64,000 bases of DNA, from contig NZ_CM001775.1 in the NCBI RefSeq assembly GCF_000332235.1, positions 64,713 to 128,712 of the forward strand. Direction: 5' to 3'. The notes beneath the pieces are model-generated. The model did not search any database, was not told the DNA's origin, and saw only the letters and a list, made by a program, of their open reading frames with translations. Position numbers and translations under genes: made by a program. Shown piece by piece: positions 9,190 through 18,670 of this stretch. Each line of letters begins with the position of its first letter. Position 1 is the stretch's first letter. Source of the DNA: Geminocystis herdmanii PCC 6308 (lineage in GTDB: Bacteria > Cyanobacteriota > Cyanobacteriia > Cyanobacteriales > Cyanobacteriaceae).

Positions 9190-9609
9190 TTATTTGATTT
9201 TTGGATTACCTTGATTTTTTTGTTTAAATGATTTGTTCGTTAACCTTTTAAATTGCAATGATTTTGCACCGAAGTTGATGAGTAAACCTACTTCGAGATC
9301 ATACGCTTCGAGATAGTTAATGGCTTGGGCAAGATGCACATCTTGTAATTCAATAGTTGCCTTTAATTCCACCGAAACAACTTCTTCAACCAAAAAATCG
9401 ACTCTTCTGGTGCCGATTTGATGTTTTTTGTAGTAAATAGGCATTTCGTGTTCTCGAGAAAATGGTATTCCTTGCAAATCCATTTCAATTTTCAAAGCTC
9501 TTTGATAAATAACTTCCTGAAATCCATTGCCCAATTCAGAATGCACCGTCATTGCACATCCTATAATTTTAGAAGTCAGATCAGAATATTTATATTTTTC
9601 ATTAATCAT
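9190..9609 (-). CDS. GxxExxY family protein (PD-(D/E)XK-like fold)
   Basis: The defining motif G29-F-Q-E32-V-I-Y35 is seen in GNGFQEVIYQ, followed by RRVDFLVEEVVSVELKA, which carries the Asp and the ExK pair of a PD-(D/E)XK nuclease-like core, and by LAQAINYLEAYDLEVGLLINFG. The family (139 aa, standard) is widespread in bacteria and its cellular role is not established. It stands alone between glyA and a zinc-ribbon membrane protein. The ordered catalytic residues suggest it is intact. Confidence 0.88.
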   Translation of the reverse strand: MINEKYKYSDLTSKIIGCAMTVHSELGNGFQEVIYQRALKIEMDLQGIPFSREHEMPIYYKKHQIGTRRVDFLVEEVVSVELKATIELQDVHLAQAINYLEAYDLEVGLLINFGAKSLQFKRLTNKSFKQKNQGNPKIK

Positions 9610-9656
9610 AATAATCCTTTAATCATAAAAATCATAGTCCAGACAATTTCCCAACC

Positions 9657-10895
9657 CTAATTTTGAGGACTTCCACAATGATAACAATAGGGCATCAGTT
9701 TATAGGTTAAATTATGACAATTTGCACACTCTATATATTGATAATAACCACAATGAGGACAATGTTGATGATTATTATTAATTTTTTTACCACAATTTAA
9801 ACAACGAGATTTTTCGATTCTTTTACTAGCTTGACTTTTAGGATTAAAAACAACTTGTTGAAAAAATTTGATAATACCAAAACCAATAACAGGAATTAAT
9901 AATATATAAATATAACTAATTAAAAATAATAATCCTCCAAAAATAACCGTAATAATATCAACGAGAAATTCAAAAATTATTCCTACTTGTAAAAACTCAA
10001 ATATTTTAATTAATAAAGGAATAAAAAAGATAACTAATAAATGCCAACTCATTAAAGCCATTAATCCATAGCCTTTTTCCAAAGCAAAGTTATGGATAAA
10101 TAAGGCAATAGTAATCAGAGGAATTAAGAATAAAAATTGTAAAAATATTTGGATTGTGGGATACCAAAAATTAGCAGATTCATAACCTTTTTTTACTTGT
10201 TGAAATTCAGATTCAGAGTTTAAAAATTTAATAAAATTAGTACTTTCAGCAGTAGTTATTAATTGTTGTTTTAATTGAGCAATTTCTTTCGTTAAATTAG
10301 TGATAGTAAGATCATTTTTTTCTAATTCTTGCCTCGCTTGTTGTGCCTGTATTTGATTTATCGATAAATTACTTGGTTGTCCTGCAATTTTTTCCAATAA
10401 AGTAGAATCATATTGACTGCGAATATTACGATTTTTTTCTTGGAGAGATTTTACTTGTGTGATATTATTTTGTATCTTGGTAAAAATTGCTTGATTATTT
10501 GGTTGATTTACCTGATTTTTAATATTATTAAAATTGAGACAAATTTCTGATACTTTTCCTAATTTTCCTCGATAATTTTCTTCAGGATTTTCTGGAATAT
10601 CAAGACGTTGATTTAAGGTTTCACTAACTATGTGAAAATCTCGATCGCGCAGCGCCACTTCGTGATCGAGCCTAGTATCTTCATTGTACCTTTGCCATGA
10701 AGAATAACAAGAATAGGCTTGAGAAGGGCTTAAATGCCATCGACTAATATCATCCAATCCTGCAAAAACATTAAAGAGAATAAACAAATCAATGATAATA
10801 ATAACTGTTAAACTAACCTTATTAACAGGTTCATTATTAATATTTCTTGATTTACGAAAAAATAAACCGATAAAATTACTGATGTGTCTAAACAT
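9657..10895 (-). CDS. membrane protein with coiled coil and C-terminal zinc ribbons (412 aa)
   Basis: No named family is recognised. The order is: one membrane span near 28-46 (VSLTVIIIIDLFILFNVFAGL), an extramembrane region with a coiled coil at about 160-225 (ARQELEKNDLTITNLTKEIA), four or so hydrophobic spans between 240 and 345, and at the C-terminus two zinc-ribbon units (CLNCGKK...CPHCGYY, then CANC...CYHCG). The zinc ribbons would lie in the cytoplasm. Codons 73-82 lie in a dispersed repeat (see 10641-10670), read in frame without damage. A structural or regulatory membrane role is possible but unproven. Confidence 0.72.
   Translation of the reverse strand: MFRHISNFIGLFFRKSRNINNEPVNKVSLTVIIIIDLFILFNVFAGLDDISRWHLSPSQAYSCYSSWQRYNEDTRLDHEVALRDRDFHIVSETLNQRLDIPENPEENYRGKLGKVSEICLNFNNIKNQVNQPNNQAIFTKIQNNITQVKSLQEKNRNIRSQYDSTLLEKIAGQPSNLSINQIQAQQARQELEKNDLTITNLTKEIAQLKQQLITTAESTNFIKFLNSESEFQQVKKGYESANFWYPTIQIFLQFLFLIPLITIALFIHNFALEKGYGLMALMSWHLLVIFFIPLLIKIFEFLQVGIIFEFLVDIITVIFGGLLFLISYIYILLIPVIGFGIIKFFQQVVFNPKSQASKRIEKSRCLNCGKKINNNHQHCPHCGYYQYIECANCHNLTYKLMPYCYHCGSPQN
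10641..10670. repeat. GATC-bounded dispersed repeat inside a coding region
   Basis: The element CGATCGCGCAGCGCCACTT plus CGTGATCG is read in frame as part of the zinc-ribbon membrane protein. Related copies occur at 6757-6800, twice in tandem at 21047-21102, and at 56774-56800. Confidence 0.65.
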
Positions 10896-11155
10896 TTTTT
10901 TATTATTTATATTTTAATTAAATTAATTAACATTACTTGTGAATAAAATTAAAGATATTATTAGCGATTCCCTGATTTTCCCCTAAGCTAATAATCCCAT
11001 GAATTGTATCTTTTAATGAAGTCATAATTTGTAACGATCGAACATAATATTTGATAACATAACCTTATTTTAAAAGTATCAGCTCAATAATTAGTGGTTT
11101 GTGGGAAAAAAGAAAAAAGTTTACAATATAGATCATCTGTCATAGAATATAAAAT

Positions 11156-11377
11156 ATGACGCAAACAAAATCAGTTCATTTGTTGTCAATATCACAATTA
11201 CTGCAAAGGATTGAACCTCAATTAATTGCCGATGATGATTTGCGTATATCAGTAGAAATGCTACTCAATCTGGTAGAAGAACTTAATCAGAAAGTTAAAA
11301 AATTAGAAACAGAAAATCAACTTTCAGTAGATCGAAAAGAAGAGAAAACTCATAGACAAATAGTTCATAAGAACTAA
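11156..11377 (+). pseudogene. transposase N-terminal fragment
   Basis: A 73-codon frame encodes a Leu-rich helix and coiled coil (EMLLNLVEELNQKVKKLETENQ) like the N-terminal leader of several cyanobacterial transposases. It ends at 11377 with no catalytic domain. A different transposase fragment starts 16 bases later. The gaps on either side (10896-11155 and 11672-11916) hold no genes. It is most likely a decayed insertion-sequence piece, although it could be a short standalone protein. Confidence 0.4.
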
Positions 11378-11392
11378 TATAAATAGTAAATC

Positions 11393-11671
11393 TTGGGTGA
11401 TAATGTCGTTCACAAGCCAAAAATGGAACTTGTTCTTTTTATGGATATGCGCTGGCTATATGTCATCAAAAAGGGAAAACGAGTAATTTTAGCCATTAGA
11501 GCCATTAGACGTAAAGAAACCAAGGTTTGTATTTTAACCTATTTATTATCAGAATTATCTAGTTTAAATATCCGAGTTGAAAAATTATATTTGGATAGAG
11601 AGTTCTTTAGTATGCCAATAATTAGATGGTTAAAGGTATTGGATATACCCTTCATTATTCCGACCCAATAA
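11393..11671 (+). pseudogene. DDE transposase internal fragment (IS4/IS1634-superfamily type)
   Basis: The 92-codon frame reads KKGKRVILAIRAIRRKETK and then LYLDREFFSMPIIRWLKVLDIPF, matching the central part of a DDE transposase, where LYLDRGF normally holds the second catalytic Asp. N- and C-terminal parts are absent, and no intact terminal inverted repeats are apparent. The fragment is dead. The family assignment rests on recall of similar cyanobacterial transposases. Confidence 0.6.
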
Positions 11672-11916
11672 AATCAAGATTAATAATAAGAATATCTTAT
11701 ACCATTTTTTTATACAAAATGAAATAGATAGTATCTAAAATCTCTTTTTCGATCTACTGATATTTTGAGATCGCTTTTTCTTGTTAGTTAAGAGTTCGAT
11801 CGATTTTTAATATTATAATGTATAATAATACAGTAATTTTTTATGAGATTAATTAACTATTAGTGATCGAGCTTATTTATTCCCCTATCAGATTAATTGT
11901 TATGTTATTTAATAAA

Positions 11917-13161
11917 TTATGCTTTTATTGCGGTAATAATATTCACAGGATTAAGGGGATAAAAACGGGTATTTTTAGCAATCGCTAAAGATTTGGATAT
12001 TTGTACATGAATAATCTCATAAGTCCAATTATGATCTTTAAACCATTGTAAGGCTTCATGGAGGTTTTCGATCGTGGCTAGGGCGATAACTATTTTACTT
12101 TCAGGATAAATTTTTGTTTCGATTATGTTTAATAAAAAGGTTAAATTACTTCCACTTCCGCCGATAAAAATGCGGTGAGGATTTGGTAAATTTTCAATCA
12201 TATTTTCTGCTTTATCATGGATTATTTCAATATTATTAACTTGAAATTGATGACAGTTTTGTTTAATTAAATTTGCTCCCATAGCGGTTTTTTCTATAGC
12301 ATAAATTTGACTATTTTTCACCAGTCTAGCTATCTCGATCGAAACACTACCAGTACCAGCTCCTATATCCCAAATTACTTGATTTTCTTGTAAAGATAAT
12401 GCCCCTAATATGGTTAATCTTACCTCTTTTTTGGTCATTAAACCGGGTTGATCTGGAAAGGTTTTAAATAGATTATCTGGTAATCCTATTATCGGTAACT
12501 TTTCTAAGTCTAAAATAGCTCTATAAAACTCAGATTTTTTGATTAAAATAACTATATTTAAAGGAGATATTGTTTCTAGTTTTATATCTTCATTCTTATC
12601 TATTAAGGTAATTTTCTCCTCTTGACTACCAAGATTTTCACACAACCAAAAATCATATTTGATACTGGTTTTTAACTGTTGATAAACCTGCCAAATAATT
12701 AAGGGATTGTTGATATTATCTGTTAAAATACCTATTTTTTCATAGCCTTTTTTTAAGGGTTGAATTAAAGAGTCAATATTCCTACCATGAAGACTAATAA
12801 ATTGTGCATCTTGCCAAGGGATTTTTAATTTATTAAAACCCAACTGCACACAACTACTATGGGGATAAAAGACTAATTCATCAGGAATAAAATTATTTAA
12901 TAAAATTCTGCCGATACCAAAAAATAAAGGATCACCTGATGCTAAAATAACGATATTTTCTCCTTGTTTTTGATATTCTTTAATGTCATAAATAACTGTT
13001 TCTAAATTATTTATTTTTACTTTAATTCCAGAGTGATTAGAAAAATATTGTAAGTGTCTTTCTCCTCCAATTAAAACTGTGGCTTGATTAACTATTTCTA
13101 ACACCAAATTAGTTAAACTTTTTTCTCCTTCTAAACCAATACCAACAACTTTAATCATCAT
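11917..13161 (-). CDS. cobL: bifunctional precorrin-6Y C5,15-methyltransferase (decarboxylating), CbiE-CbiT fusion
   Basis: CobL methylates C5 and C15 of the corrin ring and removes the C12 acetate carboxyl. The N-terminal half (about 1-205) is the CbiE-like tetrapyrrole methylase with VVGIGLEGEKSL and the substrate-site motif ASGDPLFFGIG. The C-terminal half (about 220-414) is CbiT-like, with the SAM-binding loop DIGAGTGSVSIEIARL and IFIGGSGSNL. Length (414 aa) is that of the fused enzyme. The next gene in the same direction starts 89 bases upstream; the region shows no cobalamin riboswitch. Confidence 0.95.
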   Translation of the reverse strand: MMIKVVGIGLEGEKSLTNLVLEIVNQATVLIGGERHLQYFSNHSGIKVKINNLETVIYDIKEYQKQGENIVILASGDPLFFGIGRILLNNFIPDELVFYPHSSCVQLGFNKLKIPWQDAQFISLHGRNIDSLIQPLKKGYEKIGILTDNINNPLIIWQVYQQLKTSIKYDFWLCENLGSQEEKITLIDKNEDIKLETISPLNIVILIKKSEFYRAILDLEKLPIIGLPDNLFKTFPDQPGLMTKKEVRLTILGALSLQENQVIWDIGAGTGSVSIEIARLVKNSQIYAIEKTAMGANLIKQNCHQFQVNNIEIIHDKAENMIENLPNPHRIFIGGSGSNLTFLLNIIETKIYPESKIVIALATIENLHEALQWFKDHNWTYEIIHVQISKSLAIAKNTRFYPLNPVNIITAIKA

Positions 13162-13249
13162 TAATAATATACTTTTTAAAATAATAATTGAGTTTTACAA
13201 AATAACTATTATCTATTGCCTATTCCTCGTTTTCATCAATATCAAATTA

Positions 13250-14758
13250 TTATCCTGCTGAATATATATCGATATAATTAATTTTTGCATAGGGTTCTAA
13301 CGATCGTAAAATATTAATACCATAACTACGATAATTAACTCGATTATCTAATAAAGCAATTATGCCTTGATTTTTTCTAATAGACATAGTTGATTGTTGT
13401 AAAATTTTTATGGCAGAGGGTAACAGAAAAAGACGAAACCAATCTTTTTTCTGATTTTTATAATGGGTAACTTGAGCGGCAATTAAAGGATTTTCTAGGG
13501 AAGGAATTGGCAAAGTAGCAAAAATTAATAGTATGGGAGTTAAGATTTGAGCTTGATAATTTAACCAAAATTTTATATCACAAACTAAGATACTATTTTT
13601 TCCTATATTCAAGGAGTTTAATTGTACTCTTGAACCAAAATAACCTGCTAAATTAGATGTAATTTGTCCTTGTAATGGGACATCATCTATTATAATAATA
13701 ATGGGATGATGGTTAATTTTTATACTGTTAACTAAGGCTAAAATTTCTTGGATAACTTTACTTTGAAATTGAGGATTATTGGGAAAGGGAAAATTACTGG
13801 GAAAATAGAGGTTTAGATTTTGATTTTGTCCATCAGGAGAGAATTTTAAGCACGTCACATCATCTAATTTTAAGCCTAAATATTGACTATAATCCACTGG
13901 ATATTTATCAGGTTCTAAATAACTAGATAATAAAATTAAAGCACGATTTTGCCAAATATGATTAATTAATGATTTTAATTCTAAAGGGGATGATTTAAGG
14001 GTAAAAGAACCTTTCGATCGATCCATAGTAAAATAGTTGATATACTGATCATTTTGTGACAATGCTTGAGATAAATAAATAAATTTTGCTAAAACTTGAT
14101 CATAGGATGTTTTTTCCTTGACTAAATTACATAATTCTTCAATGATAATAATTTCTTCTTCCTCTAACAAATAGCTATTATAAGGATTAGAAGGATGAGA
14201 ATAAATGAGTTTTGTTAATTTAGCTAACTTTTCCCTAATAAAATCTTGATGTTGAGGAAAAAATAACTGTAAATTATACCAATCTTGAGAGGTAATTTCT
14301 AGGGTTAAATATTCAGTGATAATATCAGGTAAATTTTCCGCTTCTTCAATAATAGTAACCATTTCATTCTCTACTAAATTATTCATCACTAAGTCTAACC
14401 AATCCTCATAGGTAATTACATATAAGGTAGATTTTTTTACCGTGTTTTGTTGATAGTTAGTCGTAACAAATTTATCGGTATCTAACCATTGCTGTAAACA
14501 GGGTATTTTTTCCTTAACCAATAGCTGTTGAATCTCTTTTGTCGCTACGATAATCAGAGAATTTGCTGACAATAAAGCTGGAGTTAAATAACTAGGATAA
14601 TATTGGTTATAATTTGCCCCAGTTTGAATGATAGTCGATCGACCTAATCTTAACCCACGAGCCACCATTCTCGCCATAGTTAGATGATGTATCCAACTAA
14701 ACTGCGATTTTTGACGTAAAAAATTTCGTAACTCCGAATGTACTTCGACTTCTAACAT
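13250..14758 (-). CDS. DinG/XPD-like helicase-related protein with degenerate ATPase motifs
   Basis: The N-terminal layout (LARMVARGLRLGRSTIIQTGANYNQYYPSYLTPAL-like) follows that of superfamily 2 helicases of the DinG/Rad3 type, but the Walker A loop expected around residue 45 reads QTGANYNQ and lacks Gly-Lys-Thr, and the DEAH box position reads IIEEAENLPD. The C-terminal half keeps a helicase-like domain (IIIIIDDVPLQGQ, LLIFATLPIPSLENPLI). I infer a protein that kept the fold but probably not ordinary ATP hydrolysis; I recall similar proteins in other cyanobacteria. 502 aa. Function unknown. Confidence 0.6.
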   Translation of the reverse strand: MLEVEVHSELRNFLRQKSQFSWIHHLTMARMVARGLRLGRSTIIQTGANYNQYYPSYLTPALLSANSLIIVATKEIQQLLVKEKIPCLQQWLDTDKFVTTNYQQNTVKKSTLYVITYEDWLDLVMNNLVENEMVTIIEEAENLPDIITEYLTLEITSQDWYNLQLFFPQHQDFIREKLAKLTKLIYSHPSNPYNSYLLEEEEIIIIEELCNLVKEKTSYDQVLAKFIYLSQALSQNDQYINYFTMDRSKGSFTLKSSPLELKSLINHIWQNRALILLSSYLEPDKYPVDYSQYLGLKLDDVTCLKFSPDGQNQNLNLYFPSNFPFPNNPQFQSKVIQEILALVNSIKINHHPIIIIIDDVPLQGQITSNLAGYFGSRVQLNSLNIGKNSILVCDIKFWLNYQAQILTPILLIFATLPIPSLENPLIAAQVTHYKNQKKDWFRLFLLPSAIKILQQSTMSIRKNQGIIALLDNRVNYRSYGINILRSLEPYAKINYIDIYSAG

Positions 14759-14887
14759 CGCTAAATAGTTATATAATAGTTAATCATTAGCTTTAAACTG
14801 CAATTCTCAAATTTTACTGTTGATGATTCAATGTTATGAGAAGATAGGTAAAGTTATAGTTTAATCAAAATCATAGGAAATATCATC

Positions 14888-15226
14888 ATGGCTCAAATTG
14901 AATTTGCTAGAGGCATCATCGAAGAATCTATCCCTGATGTTAAATTAACTCGCTCTCGTGACGGTAGTAACGGCACCGCAACATTTCGTTTTGAAAGTTC
15001 AAAGGTACTAGAAAGCGGTAATAATCAAGAAGTTACAGGAATGTATTTGATTGATGAAGAAGGGGAATTGGTCACTCGTGAGGTAAAATGTAAATTTATC
15101 AACGGTGAACCTAAAGCGATCGAAGCCATTTATTTGATAAAATCTTCTCAAGAATGGGATAGATTTATGCGTTTTATGGAACGCTACGCTCAAGAACATG
15201 ATTTAGGTTTTACTAAATCCGAATAG
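14888..15226 (+). CDS. psb28: photosystem II assembly factor Psb28
   Basis: Psb28 is a small soluble protein that binds to the cytoplasmic side of photosystem II during assembly, near CP47. The 112-aa product matches the family along its length: IEFARGI near the N-terminus, [17 protein letters not shown] and the C-terminal [17 protein letters not shown]. The start ATG 14888 has an AGGAAA ribosome site 10 bases upstream. It is divergent from the helicase-like gene and monocistronic. Confidence 0.96.
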   Translation: MAQIEFARGIIEESIPDVKLTRSRDGSNGTATFRFESSKVLESGNNQEVTGMYLIDEEGELVTREVKCKFINGEPKAIEAIYLIKSSQEWDRFMRFMERYAQEHDLGFTKSE

Positions 15227-15463
15227 TGAAGAATGGATAATGGAGAATGGATAATGGAGAATTAAGAATTAATTGTTGAATCGCTAAGAGAGATTTGTGC
15301 TGTTAGCATTATAATTTTATTTCAATGCGGGTGATATTAATAACTTCTATTTATTCTCAACTCCTATTCATTCCCATATCTTATTAATTTCATACTCCTA
15401 ATTTCCATTAATTTCATACTCTTTAATTTTCAATTTTCCATTTTCAATTCTCCATTAATTCTT
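15227..15463. repeat. short tandem repeats between psb28 and moaB
   Basis: GAATGGATAATGGA-type units follow psb28, and inverted counterparts (TTTTCCATTTTCAATTCTCC) precede moaB, so the two ends could base-pair. Such heptamer-like repeats are a cyanobacterial trait and recur through this window. Confidence 0.6.
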
Positions 15464-15967
15464 ATGGTTATTCCTCATGAAAATTCTGACATAAAAAGCG
15501 TTAATTGTGCGGTGATAACTGTTAGTGATACTCGCACTTTTGATACAGATATTAGTGGTAAAATTGCTCAAGAAATGTTGATAGATGCCCGTCATAAAGT
15601 TATTCATTATGAGATTATTAAAGATGAACCTAAACAGATAAAATCTTTACTAATTAATTTAGCATCTAATCAACTATTAAATTGTGTCATTTTTACAGGA
15701 GGAACGGGGATTTCTTCTAGGGATAATACCTATGATATAATCAGTCAAATGTTAGAAAAAACTTTGTCTGGTTTTGGGGAGATTTTTCGCTATTTAAGTT
15801 ATCAAGAAATTGGCTCTCGATCGATGGCTTCCAGAGCAACCGCAGGATTGTATAATGGTAAAATAGTTTTTTCTTTGCCCGGTTCTAGTAATGCTGTTAA
15901 ACTAGGTTTAGAAAAATTGATTATTCCTGAATTAACTCATTTAGTTACTGAAATAAATAAAGGTTAA
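15464..15967 (+). CDS. moaB: molybdenum cofactor biosynthesis protein MoaB
   Basis: MoaB/Mog-type proteins bind molybdopterin and, in the MogA case, adenylylate it before metal insertion. The family motif TGGTGISSRDNTYD (positions 81-94) and the second block LPGSSNAVKLGLEKLI are present; ITVSDTRTFDTDISG opens the domain. Length (167 aa) is typical. It starts at ATG 15464 and is followed by a hypothetical gene only 6 bases later, so they may be cotranscribed. Confidence 0.93.
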   Translation: MVIPHENSDIKSVNCAVITVSDTRTFDTDISGKIAQEMLIDARHKVIHYEIIKDEPKQIKSLLINLASNQLLNCVIFTGGTGISSRDNTYDIISQMLEKTLSGFGEIFRYLSYQEIGSRSMASRATAGLYNGKIVFSLPGSSNAVKLGLEKLIIPELTHLVTEINKG

Positions 15968-15973
15968 TTTGAT

Positions 15974-16516
15974 ATGCCTAATGATGATCATAATGAGATA
16001 AAATCTTTAGAGTTCGATCGTGAAATGGCTTTGTGCGATCGAACAAAGTTACTAAAATTTCAGGAATGGTGTGTCAAAAATAAGATTAACTATTTAGTGA
16101 TTATTGATAAATTAATTGATGCTTGTTTAGAAAATAATCCTGTGATTATTGAAGAAATTATTAACAAGAAAGATAACTTGAATCTTGAAGAAAAAATCAA
16201 CTCAATTCTTAGTAAATCTCTACAACCTTTTATCAAGAGAATTGAAGATTTAGAATCACAATTAAAAATTAAAAATGATGATTTATTTAAACCAAATAAG
16301 TTTTTATATCCATCAGTAACAGCAGATTTATCTCAAGAAGATATTAGTAAAAGAGTTTATTTACCTCGTCAACAAGTATGGCAAAGATTGAAAAAAACTG
16401 ACTATATTAAATATGCTGGTTATGATAGTTTTTTAAAAGCTACAGGGGATGAACTTATAGAATATGGTATCTTTTTTGATGATGATAAAAAGCGTTTTTA
16501 TATTATTGACAATTAG
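15974..16516 (+). CDS. hypothetical protein with a C-terminal HTH-like region (180 aa)
   Basis: The name of the family is not known to me. The N-terminal half is helical (LLKFQEWCVKNKINYLVIIDKLIDACLEN) and acidic; residues 65-95 form a likely coiled coil (LQPFIKRIEDLESQLK); the C-terminal part (SQEDISKRVYLPRQQVWQRLKKTDYIKYAGYDSF) has a helix-turn-helix look. It starts 6 bases after moaB. DNA binding is an inference from the pattern only. Confidence 0.65.
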   Translation: MPNDDHNEIKSLEFDREMALCDRTKLLKFQEWCVKNKINYLVIIDKLIDACLENNPVIIEEIINKKDNLNLEEKINSILSKSLQPFIKRIEDLESQLKIKNDDLFKPNKFLYPSVTADLSQEDISKRVYLPRQQVWQRLKKTDYIKYAGYDSFLKATGDELIEYGIFFDDDKKRFYIIDN

Positions 16517-16806
16517 AGTTTGCTGAAAACATTTAAGTATTATTTTATATTTTCTATTATTTAAGGTTTGCTGAATAAATCAGAAAGCTATTAAAATGAA
16601 TGGTTTAGATATAATACATTAGTGAAAAAGTGCTCCGTTTGAAGGATTTTTATTCAAAAATTCAACACTTTTAACCTTATTTTTTAAAATACAACTATAC
16701 TCATTCTATCTATTAACAGCATCAAAACCTTGATGTTTCAGTATTTCTCCTATCTCCTATCTCCTAACTCCTATCTCCCTAATCGATAAAGACTATGAGG
16801 CAAACC
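16517..16806. other. 290-base gap with a duplicated GTTTGCTGAA motif
   Basis: No gene is visible. The phrase GTTTGCTGAA occurs at about 16521 and 16566, and a TCAGAAAGCT motif follows the second. It could be the scar of a lost insertion sequence, but no repeats or ends can be defined. A run of CTCCTATCTC repeats is at 16748-16775. Confidence 0.3.
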
Positions 16807-18078
16807 CTATTTAGATATACTGTAATTTTTTTCATTATTACTAACCCCAGAAATAGATGCAAGAATTACCCAAGCTAAAATATTTAACCTTAAATCAAAA
16901 AGACTGACATCGAATAAATTAAAAATACCATAACCACAAAAAATAACAATATAACTTAATAAAAGAATACCCTCTTTTTTCTCTGATTTACTCTTAATTA
17001 AACTAACGATTCCTTCCCACAAAATTTTACCAATAATCACTATCATTACGATCGTAGTAATTAATCCAGTTTCTGCACTCATCATCAAAAAAAAGTTATG
17101 AGGATGCCCTAAATAAGTAGCTGTTTTTTCTTCGTATAAAATGCTAAAATTTCTTAATCCCCATCCAAAAAAAGGTCGATTATTGATCAAATCAAGACAA
17201 AAATCCCATTGTGTTGATCTTAGCGTAGATAAGGGTCGATCGGGATACATTTCATCGGATAATCTTGCCCATAAAAAACTAGGAATGATTTTTCTTACTA
17301 AAGATTGTAGAGGTAAATTACCAAAAGATGCCCAGCTGATTAAGGCACTACTCACGGTTAATAATATTAAGAGAAAATACCAACGAAAATAAAAAGCAAA
17401 GACTAAAAAACCGCATAAAGTGATAATCCACCCATTACGAGAACTGGTTAAAATTAAGCCGATAATATTTAGTATAATAGTTAAAAATAAAATAATATTT
17501 ATCTTGCCATATTGATTATTTTTCCATCTCTCAACTAATAAAGCTAATCCAAAAAATAAAGCGGTAACTAAGTATAAACTCAATGGATTTGCATGGGGAA
17601 AAACTGAAGACATCCGCCCTTCGGGTGTGCCATAGGCGATTAATTGCCATCCCAACGTTTTATAGATAAAAAGTGGTGTTTGCCAACCTAATTTTACTTC
17701 TCCAATCCCTAAAAAATTGATGATAATTGAATTAAAAATAATTGGCAGTATTATATAATATAAATGACTATAATTAGTTATAATACTTTTCAGGGCTAAA
17801 AACATGAAAAAAAACGGAATTAAATGGATAATTCCTAACCAAGCCTCCGCTACATTATAGGCAAAAAAACAAGAAATTATGATTAATCCTGTTAAACCCA
17901 TAAAATAATAAGTTAACTTGTCATGGACGATCGAGCTATAATTATTTTGCCATGCTTTACAAATAATAAAAAATAGAAGTAAAATACCGAAAAATGTTTG
18001 AAAAGGTAAAATTAAGAGACTAATAAATAATAGCTTTAATGAAAAATCTGGAGCGGTTCGATCGAATTGTAAAAACAT
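16807..18078 (-). CDS. O-antigen ligase / Wzy-like polysaccharide membrane protein
   Basis: About 11 membrane spans are predicted, and the family block GWGLRNFSILYEEKTATYLGHPHNFFLMMSAETGL (residues near 285-320, shown by its GHPHNFF core) lies in the large periplasmic loop, which in this family carries the active residues for ligating or polymerising sugar chains. Length (423 aa) is normal. It could instead be an IctB-type relative, which shares the domain, but the short protein and the HPHN motif favour a ligase or polymerase. No glycosyltransferase cluster is adjacent; 13 bases separate it from the IS6-derived gene. Confidence 0.82.
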   Translation of the reverse strand: MFLQFDRTAPDFSLKLLFISLLILPFQTFFGILLLFFIICKAWQNNYSSIVHDKLTYYFMGLTGLIIISCFFAYNVAEAWLGIIHLIPFFFMFLALKSIITNYSHLYYIILPIIFNSIIINFLGIGEVKLGWQTPLFIYKTLGWQLIAYGTPEGRMSSVFPHANPLSLYLVTALFFGLALLVERWKNNQYGKINIILFLTIILNIIGLILTSSRNGWIITLCGFLVFAFYFRWYFLLILLTVSSALISWASFGNLPLQSLVRKIIPSFLWARLSDEMYPDRPLSTLRSTQWDFCLDLINNRPFFGWGLRNFSILYEEKTATYLGHPHNFFLMMSAETGLITTIVMIVIIGKILWEGIVSLIKSKSEKKEGILLLSYIVIFCGYGIFNLFDVSLFDLRLNILAWVILASISGVSNNEKNYSISK

Positions 18079-18091
18079 TAATTTAACAAGA

Positions 18092-18670
18092 TTAATTAAC
18101 GAATTGAGAAGAATTATTGGGTAAAATATTATTATTATTTTCCGTATATTTAGCTACTTGATTAAAAACAAATATACCTAAAGATGAAAGAACAAAAATA
18201 ATGATAAATTTTTGAAATATATTATTTTTTTGAATAGAGGCTTTTTCTTTTTTAGATAAAACTTTATTAGAATTAATTTGCGGATTTTTTGAAATAGTTT
18301 TTTGAAAAAAAAGTTTAGCTTGTTCTTTATTTCTTTTACTGCTAATGATAAAGTCTAAAGTATTTCCTTGAGCATCTAAAGCACGATATAAGTATTTTTT
18401 TCTGCCTTTCATTTTAAAAGGTATTTGTACAATTCTCCAGCCTCTTTTTCTTCTTCTTTCTGTTTCTTTAAATCGTTTCATTGCTAAGGTAGAATATTCT
18501 GTCACCAGATTATTAATCGTGCGGGGATCAAGTTTAAAACCTCTTTGTTGCATCACCGTCTTTAATTGAGAATAGCTTAATCTTTCTGTTAGATACCACT
18601 GAACACATAATAGGATTATTTCCTCTTTAATTTGATCCCAAGGATCATGATTTATGTTTCTCATGTCCAA
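18092..18670 (-). CDS. IS6-family transposase derivative with a C-terminal membrane anchor
   Basis: Residues 12-130 match the N-terminal and central part of IS6-family transposases: the HTH segment (LCVQWYLTERLSYSQLKTVMQQRG) and KGRKKYLYRALDAQGNTLDFIISSKRN. The position of the first catalytic Asp (VDET in the family) reads IVQIPF here, and the domain with the final Glu is missing. Instead there is a Lys-rich linker and one membrane span (FIIIFVLSSLGIFVFNQVA, about 157-175) with a short Asn-rich tail. The gene is intact, with normal codon use, so I infer a domesticated protein rather than a scrap. Function unknown. Confidence 0.65.
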   Translation of the reverse strand: MDMRNINHDPWDQIKEEIILLCVQWYLTERLSYSQLKTVMQQRGFKLDPRTINNLVTEYSTLAMKRFKETERRRKRGWRIVQIPFKMKGRKKYLYRALDAQGNTLDFIISSKRNKEQAKLFFQKTISKNPQINSNKVLSKKEKASIQKNNIFQKFIIIFVLSSLGIFVFNQVAKYTENNNNILPNNSSQFVN

